From Spirochaetales bacterium (lineage in GTDB: Bacteria; Spirochaetota; Leptospiria; Leptospirales; Leptonemataceae), in contig JABTUL010000001.1 of NCBI GenBank assembly GCA_015075425.1, forward strand, positions 992,001 to 1,056,000: a DNA stretch of 64,000 nucleotides, read 5' to 3'. Shown here piece after piece: positions 61,133 to 64,000 of the stretch (position 1 is its first letter; each line of letters starts with the position of its first letter). The translations under genes were made by a program, and so were the position numbers. Under the pieces are notes generated by a model. That model worked only from the letters and a program-made list of their open reading frames with translations, searched no databases and had not been told where the DNA came from.

Positions 61133-61885
61133 TCAGTCGCCACCACCGCAACCACCGCATCCGGAACTGCATGAGCTGCAACTGCTTGAGCTGTCGTTGG
61201 AGCTGCCGGAATCAGAATCAGATGCGTCTGCACTGTCCCAGCTGCCGGAGGCACCGGCGCCGCCAAATTCACCTCCTGAGCTTAAAGCACCGGTTTCACC
61301 CGAAAAAAAAGAATGCAGAGGCTCGCTTTCATAGATCAGGTCCGGGCCACCTGTTTCCTTCGCCACCGGTTTTTCATAATTATGCTTTGTTTTCTTAAAT
61401 TTAGAAGCAGACCAGATATCTTCCGGCGGTGCGTAGCCAAATTCTTTGCGGTACAGATCCAGGGTTGCCTGAAATTGGGCTTCATAGATGGCCAGTTGAT
61501 TTTTGTGAGGAATGAGTTCCGGACTGTGATCAAATCGGCGGCCCAGTATCTCATCACAAAAGGTGCGGTAGCCAGCGCTGAAAAGTAAATGTTCATGCCA
61601 GACCTGGTCGATGATGCGCGAGGGTGTGACCACGAAATCGCTCACAAGGCCCAGATAGACGAATTTCTTGTATTCATGGATGGCGCGCAGAGCAAAGTCC
61701 TTTTTCCATCCGAGTTTGCGGCTGAGCTTATCCGCAAAGGCCCGGCTTGATGCATCCGGCCCGCCAAAGGCGGCACTGACATGGTCCCAGAGGTGGGCCG
61801 GAACCAAGTGGTCAAAATGGTAGCTTTGCAGCTTCACCCAGAGCTGTTTTTTTCGCGGGCGCTGCGTTTCCGTGGAGGCGGTCAT
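61133..61885 (-). CDS. Glycine-rich domain protein-like (GRDP) with a Ser/Cys/Gly tail
   Basis: 250 residues from an ATG at 61885; the frame is open to 61954, but the extension runs into the LprI-like gene. The central signature, with LVSDFVVTPSRIIDQVWHEH and a Trp-His-x-His-Leu-Leu motif, is that of GRDP-like proteins, known mainly from plants, fungi and some bacteria. After a Lys/Glu-rich section the last 60 residues are Ser/Gly-rich and end in CSSCSSGCGGCGGGD, a possible metal- or membrane-binding tail. No signal peptide. Function unknown. Confidence 0.65.
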   Translation of the reverse strand: MTASTETQRPRKKQLWVKLQSYHFDHLVPAHLWDHVSAAFGGPDASSRAFADKLSRKLGWKKDFALRAIHEYKKFVYLGLVSDFVVTPSRIIDQVWHEHLLFSAGYRTFCDEILGRRFDHSPELIPHKNQLAIYEAQFQATLDLYRKEFGYAPPEDIWSASKFKKTKHNYEKPVAKETGGPDLIYESEPLHSFFSGETGALSSGGEFGGAGASGSWDSADASDSDSGSSNDSSSSCSSCSSGCGGCGGGD

Positions 61886-61893
61886 TCTGTATC

Positions 61894-62556
61894 CTATTTG
61901 CGCCGGTAGTATTTGCCAGCGAAATAGGCCCGGGCCCCGTAAAGGTGCGTGCAATTCTCTTCTTCAATCTGAATCCGATCCGGGGAAATCTGGAAACCCA
62001 GACGACAACAGGTTTCATCACCGCAGGCTTCCGATTCGGCCCAGGTGTAACTGTTTTTGCCTGTGCTTTCCATGAGGCCCTCTGCCTCCCCCAGGTGAGC
62101 CGTTGGCCCGCGGACTACCTCCAGGCGAAACTGAGTTCCTCCCGTTGCGCTACGAATATCGAGTTTTCCGCCGGCACCATCGTCAAAATGGCCCACAGGA
62201 TTCAGGGACGGCGGGACCTTTCGCTCAAAGACCTCGGTGATAAAGCCGATGCGGGACACGGTCCAATCCAGCTGGCACTGGAAATGCTCGGCACCGGTTT
62301 CCCGCTGGCAACTGTCTGTTTTCAAAGCGACCCAGTGTTGCGAATTTTCTTTCAATTCCTGGGCCATTGGTGCCGTCAGGGACTTACGCAATCTCTGGTA
62401 CAGGGCATTGAGCCGGCGATCTTCCACCGTATAAGCCTTTTTATAGCAGGCCAGAGCTTCTTTTTTGTGGACTCCCTGGCAGGGAGTCGGCCCGGCGAAG
62501 GGGGCCGTCGGGAGTAGCAGGCCGGTCAACAGGATGGTAAAAAAGGCGCGTTTCAT
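61894..62556 (-). CDS. Exported LprI-like (DUF1311) protein
   Basis: 220 residues from an ATG at 62556. The signal peptide (about 1-21) ends near PFAGPTPC. Residues 22-105 follow the LprI/DUF1311 pattern: paired Cys, ALACYKKAYTVEDRRLNALY, ENSQHWVALKTDSCQRE and FQCQLDWTVSRIGFI. LprI proteins of mycobacteria inhibit lysozyme; whether this does is not known. The C-terminal 100 residues hold a second, Cys-containing beta-rich part (ESEACGDETCCRLGFQI). It starts close to the divergent lipoprotein and ends 8 bases before the GRDP start. Confidence 0.65.
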   Translation of the reverse strand: MKRAFFTILLTGLLLPTAPFAGPTPCQGVHKKEALACYKKAYTVEDRRLNALYQRLRKSLTAPMAQELKENSQHWVALKTDSCQRETGAEHFQCQLDWTVSRIGFITEVFERKVPPSLNPVGHFDDGAGGKLDIRSATGGTQFRLEVVRGPTAHLGEAEGLMESTGKNSYTWAESEACGDETCCRLGFQISPDRIQIEEENCTHLYGARAYFAGKYYRRK

Positions 62557-62657
62557 GCGGGCAGGTGAGGCCGTGGCAACCTTCTGGCCAGCTTTTTTTC
62601 TTGTGGAATCGTTTCGCTGTAGACCATGGCATTGACAGATCACAAAAGGAGTTACTG

Positions 62658-63272
62658 ATGATACGACGAATGATTGGACCGATGGTTGTTATGGCACTCG
62701 TTGCCTGCGGTGGACCCTCTGACGCAGATGTCGATGAGGCGATCGGTGGCATTAAGGATGTTTACAGCGGTTTTTTTGCCGTGCTTGAGAAAAATCAGGC
62801 GAATCCGGCAGCAGCCTTTGCGGAAGGCGAAAAATACATAGAAAGTAAGAAGGACGAACTTGGCAAACACGGCAAATTGCTGGGCGGCGGAATCAAGGCC
62901 AGTCAGTTTGAAAAAGTGGAACAATTTCGTGAGGATATCCAGACGATGTCGCGAGAAGCCGGTGGTCGTCTTTCCTCTCTTGCCCAGGCGCCGGGTGGAC
63001 GGGAAAAACTGGGATCGCTGATGGAAAAACTGGGAAGCTATTATGTTTCCGGTGCTCAGGCGGCCGAGGGTTCAAGCATTGGCGGTTCCATTGCCCGCAA
63101 AGCAGCCAAGAAAACCATCATCATGGCCGCTAAAGCCGCCAAAGATTCCACACCGGCGGAAATGCGTGACCAGATGCTGGATGGTTATGTGGAATCCATC
63201 GCTGCCCAGGGCGCAGATAAAGCAGAGCAGGATGAATTCCGTGCCGAACTCAAAAGTGAGCTGGGCTGGTAA
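62658..63272 (+). CDS. Hypothetical helical lipoprotein
   Basis: 204 residues from an ATG at 62658 with AAAGGAG 7 bases upstream; the frame is open earlier but without a ribosome site. The lipobox is LVAC (Cys17). The mature protein is Lys/Glu/Ala-rich and likely all-helical, with a Gly/Ala-rich stretch near residue 140 (SSIGGSIARKAAKK). I do not recognise a family. It is convergent with the acyl-CoA synthetase gene: their stops are directly adjacent (63270-63272 and 63273-63275). Confidence 0.6.
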   Translation: MIRRMIGPMVVMALVACGGPSDADVDEAIGGIKDVYSGFFAVLEKNQANPAAAFAEGEKYIESKKDELGKHGKLLGGGIKASQFEKVEQFREDIQTMSREAGGRLSSLAQAPGGREKLGSLMEKLGSYYVSGAQAAEGSSIGGSIARKAAKKTIIMAAKAAKDSTPAEMRDQMLDGYVESIAAQGADKAEQDEFRAELKSELGW

Positions 63273-64000
63273 TTAACGGTACATAGAACTGATCTGGGCG
63301 GCAAAACGCTCTTTGATGACCGGACGCTTCATCTTGAGCGTCCGGGTCATCTCCAGATCCGGATCGAAATTCCTGGGTGTCACATAAAAGCAGTTGCCAG
63401 GTATGATTTCAAAATTCTTAAAACCGCTGGATTGATTGATGAGCCGCAGGATTTCCGCGCGGAAAAGGCTGCGCACGGCTGCATGCTCATTCCAGTTTTC
63501 ACGGGGCGGCACGGCGACCCCGGGTGCATCCTCTTTGAGTTTTTGTTCCACCCGGTCAAAATGCGGAACGATCAAAGCGCCAAGAGTTTTTCTATCGTCT
63601 CCTACCACCATCACCTGGTCAATGTAGGGCGAAAGCAGCAGACGATCCTCAACGGGCACCGGTTCTACATTTTCCCCCCCGGCAAGGGCAATCGTATCCT
63701 TGGCCCGGCCGGCAAACATGAGTTCCCCGCGCGGGGAAACGAGCATCAGGTCTCCGGTATCAAAGAAACCATCGCTGTCAAAAACGACGGAATTGAGTTC
63801 CGGACGTTTGTAATAGCCCAGCAGAATCTGGTCGCTCTTCACCCACAGAGTGCCCTTTTCCCCGGGAGTGTTGCTAATATCCTGACCCTCATTATTTTTA
63901 AGTTTGATCCGGTAGCCTGGCAGGGGACGGCCTACAGTCCCGGGAGTGGGACGTTTCAGGCTGCGAATGGAAATGACCGCTGAGGTTTCTGTCATGCCAT
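63273..64000 (-). CDS. Long-chain acyl-CoA synthetase, C-terminal part (cut by the window end)
   Basis: At least 242 residues, the C-terminal third of an AMP-forming ligase. The first visible codons give G-M-T-E-T, the A5 motif (Y-G-M-T-E), so the ATP-binding half lies beyond 64000. The stretches LWVKSDQILLGYYKRPELN and GFFDTGDLMLVSPRGELMFA follow, then the lid. The long lid and its 'AGGENVEPVPVEDRL' fit the long-chain (FAA1/FadD15-like) group rather than the ligase in the acyl-CoA operon at 26381-28372. Confidence 0.85.
   Translation of the reverse strand, partial: GMTETSAVISIRSLKRPTPGTVGRPLPGYRIKLKNNEGQDISNTPGEKGTLWVKSDQILLGYYKRPELNSVVFDSDGFFDTGDLMLVSPRGELMFAGRAKDTIALAGGENVEPVPVEDRLLLSPYIDQVMVVGDDRKTLGALIVPHFDRVEQKLKEDAPGVAVPPRENWNEHAAVRSLFRAEILRLINQSSGFKNFEIIPGNCFYVTPRNFDPDLEMTRTLKMKRPVIKERFAAQISSMYR

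Noticed and set aside
1-64000. tRNA, rRNA, CRISPR array, IS element or prophage
   Set aside because: No cloverleaf, repeat-spacer array, transposase or phage structural gene was seen on reading both strands.

Overview
The window looks like the chromosome of a spirochaete of the order Leptospirales, probably a higher-GC, Leptonema/Turneriella-like lineage rather than pathogenic Leptospira. The reasons are the many short lipoproteins with spirochaete-style lipoboxes, a group of TRL-like lipoproteins, FecR-type and PEGA-like lipoproteins, and two-component and cyclic-nucleotide proteins of the type common in that order. This assignment is an inference from gene content. Genes are tightly packed: many neighbours overlap by ATGA, GTGA or TTGA, TTG and GTG starts are frequent, and no gap without a gene exceeds about 160 bases. 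I saw no rRNA, tRNA, IS element or CRISPR array.

Layout. 1-10 kb: a partial lipoprotein, a coiled-coil protein, a polyprenol/diacylglycerol kinase-like protein, an LptF/LptG permease, then a long minus-strand run with an ethylmalonyl-CoA mutase (MeaA type), its GTPase MeaB, D-Ala-D-Ala ligase, a methyltransferase, ProC, a DUF4254 protein and a GT9 glycosyltransferase. 10-15 kb: a cell-envelope lipoprotein cluster with four TRL-like proteins, a FecR-domain protein, a PEGA-like protein, a hydrolase-like lipoprotein and a surface protein. 15-18.7 kb: a secreted subtilisin with a seven-bladed beta-propeller, flanked by a stand-alone propeptide-like lipoprotein and a fibronectin-like lipoprotein. 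18.8-23.5 kb: a two-component c-di-GMP pair in which the histidine kinase is broken by a frameshift.

23.5-31.2 kb is a seven-gene plus-strand operon: two thiolase-fold proteins without the usual nucleophilic Cys, a DUF35 OB-fold protein, an acyl-CoA ligase fused to a second DUF35 domain, a MaoC hydratase and two adjacent acyl-CoA dehydrogenases. The set resembles the retro-aldol machinery for branched or steroid side chains. ilvD follows on the other strand.

33.0-44.4 kb is the most unusual part, an apparent defence operon on the plus strand: a PLD-nuclease/SNF2 helicase, an antitoxin with the C-terminal remnant of its RelE/ParE toxin, a large Eco57I-like DNA methyltransferase, a protein joining TIR-like domains to a Sll1717-type P-loop ATPase, and an ATPase plus DUF4276 (TOPRIM-like) pair. 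No named system I know has this combination.

44.4-64 kb returns to household and envelope genes: an alpha-E/circularly permuted ATP-grasp pair, an M20 amidohydrolase, a patatin, a soluble CZB chemoreceptor, PhoH, a 7TM-HD phosphodiesterase and YbeY, a MASE1 adenylate cyclase, then rpsF-ssb-rplI-dnaB (without rpsR between ssb and rplI), a CoA-transferase, a GRDP-like protein, a LprI-like protein, a lipoprotein, and the 3' part of a long-chain acyl-CoA synthetase cut by the window end.
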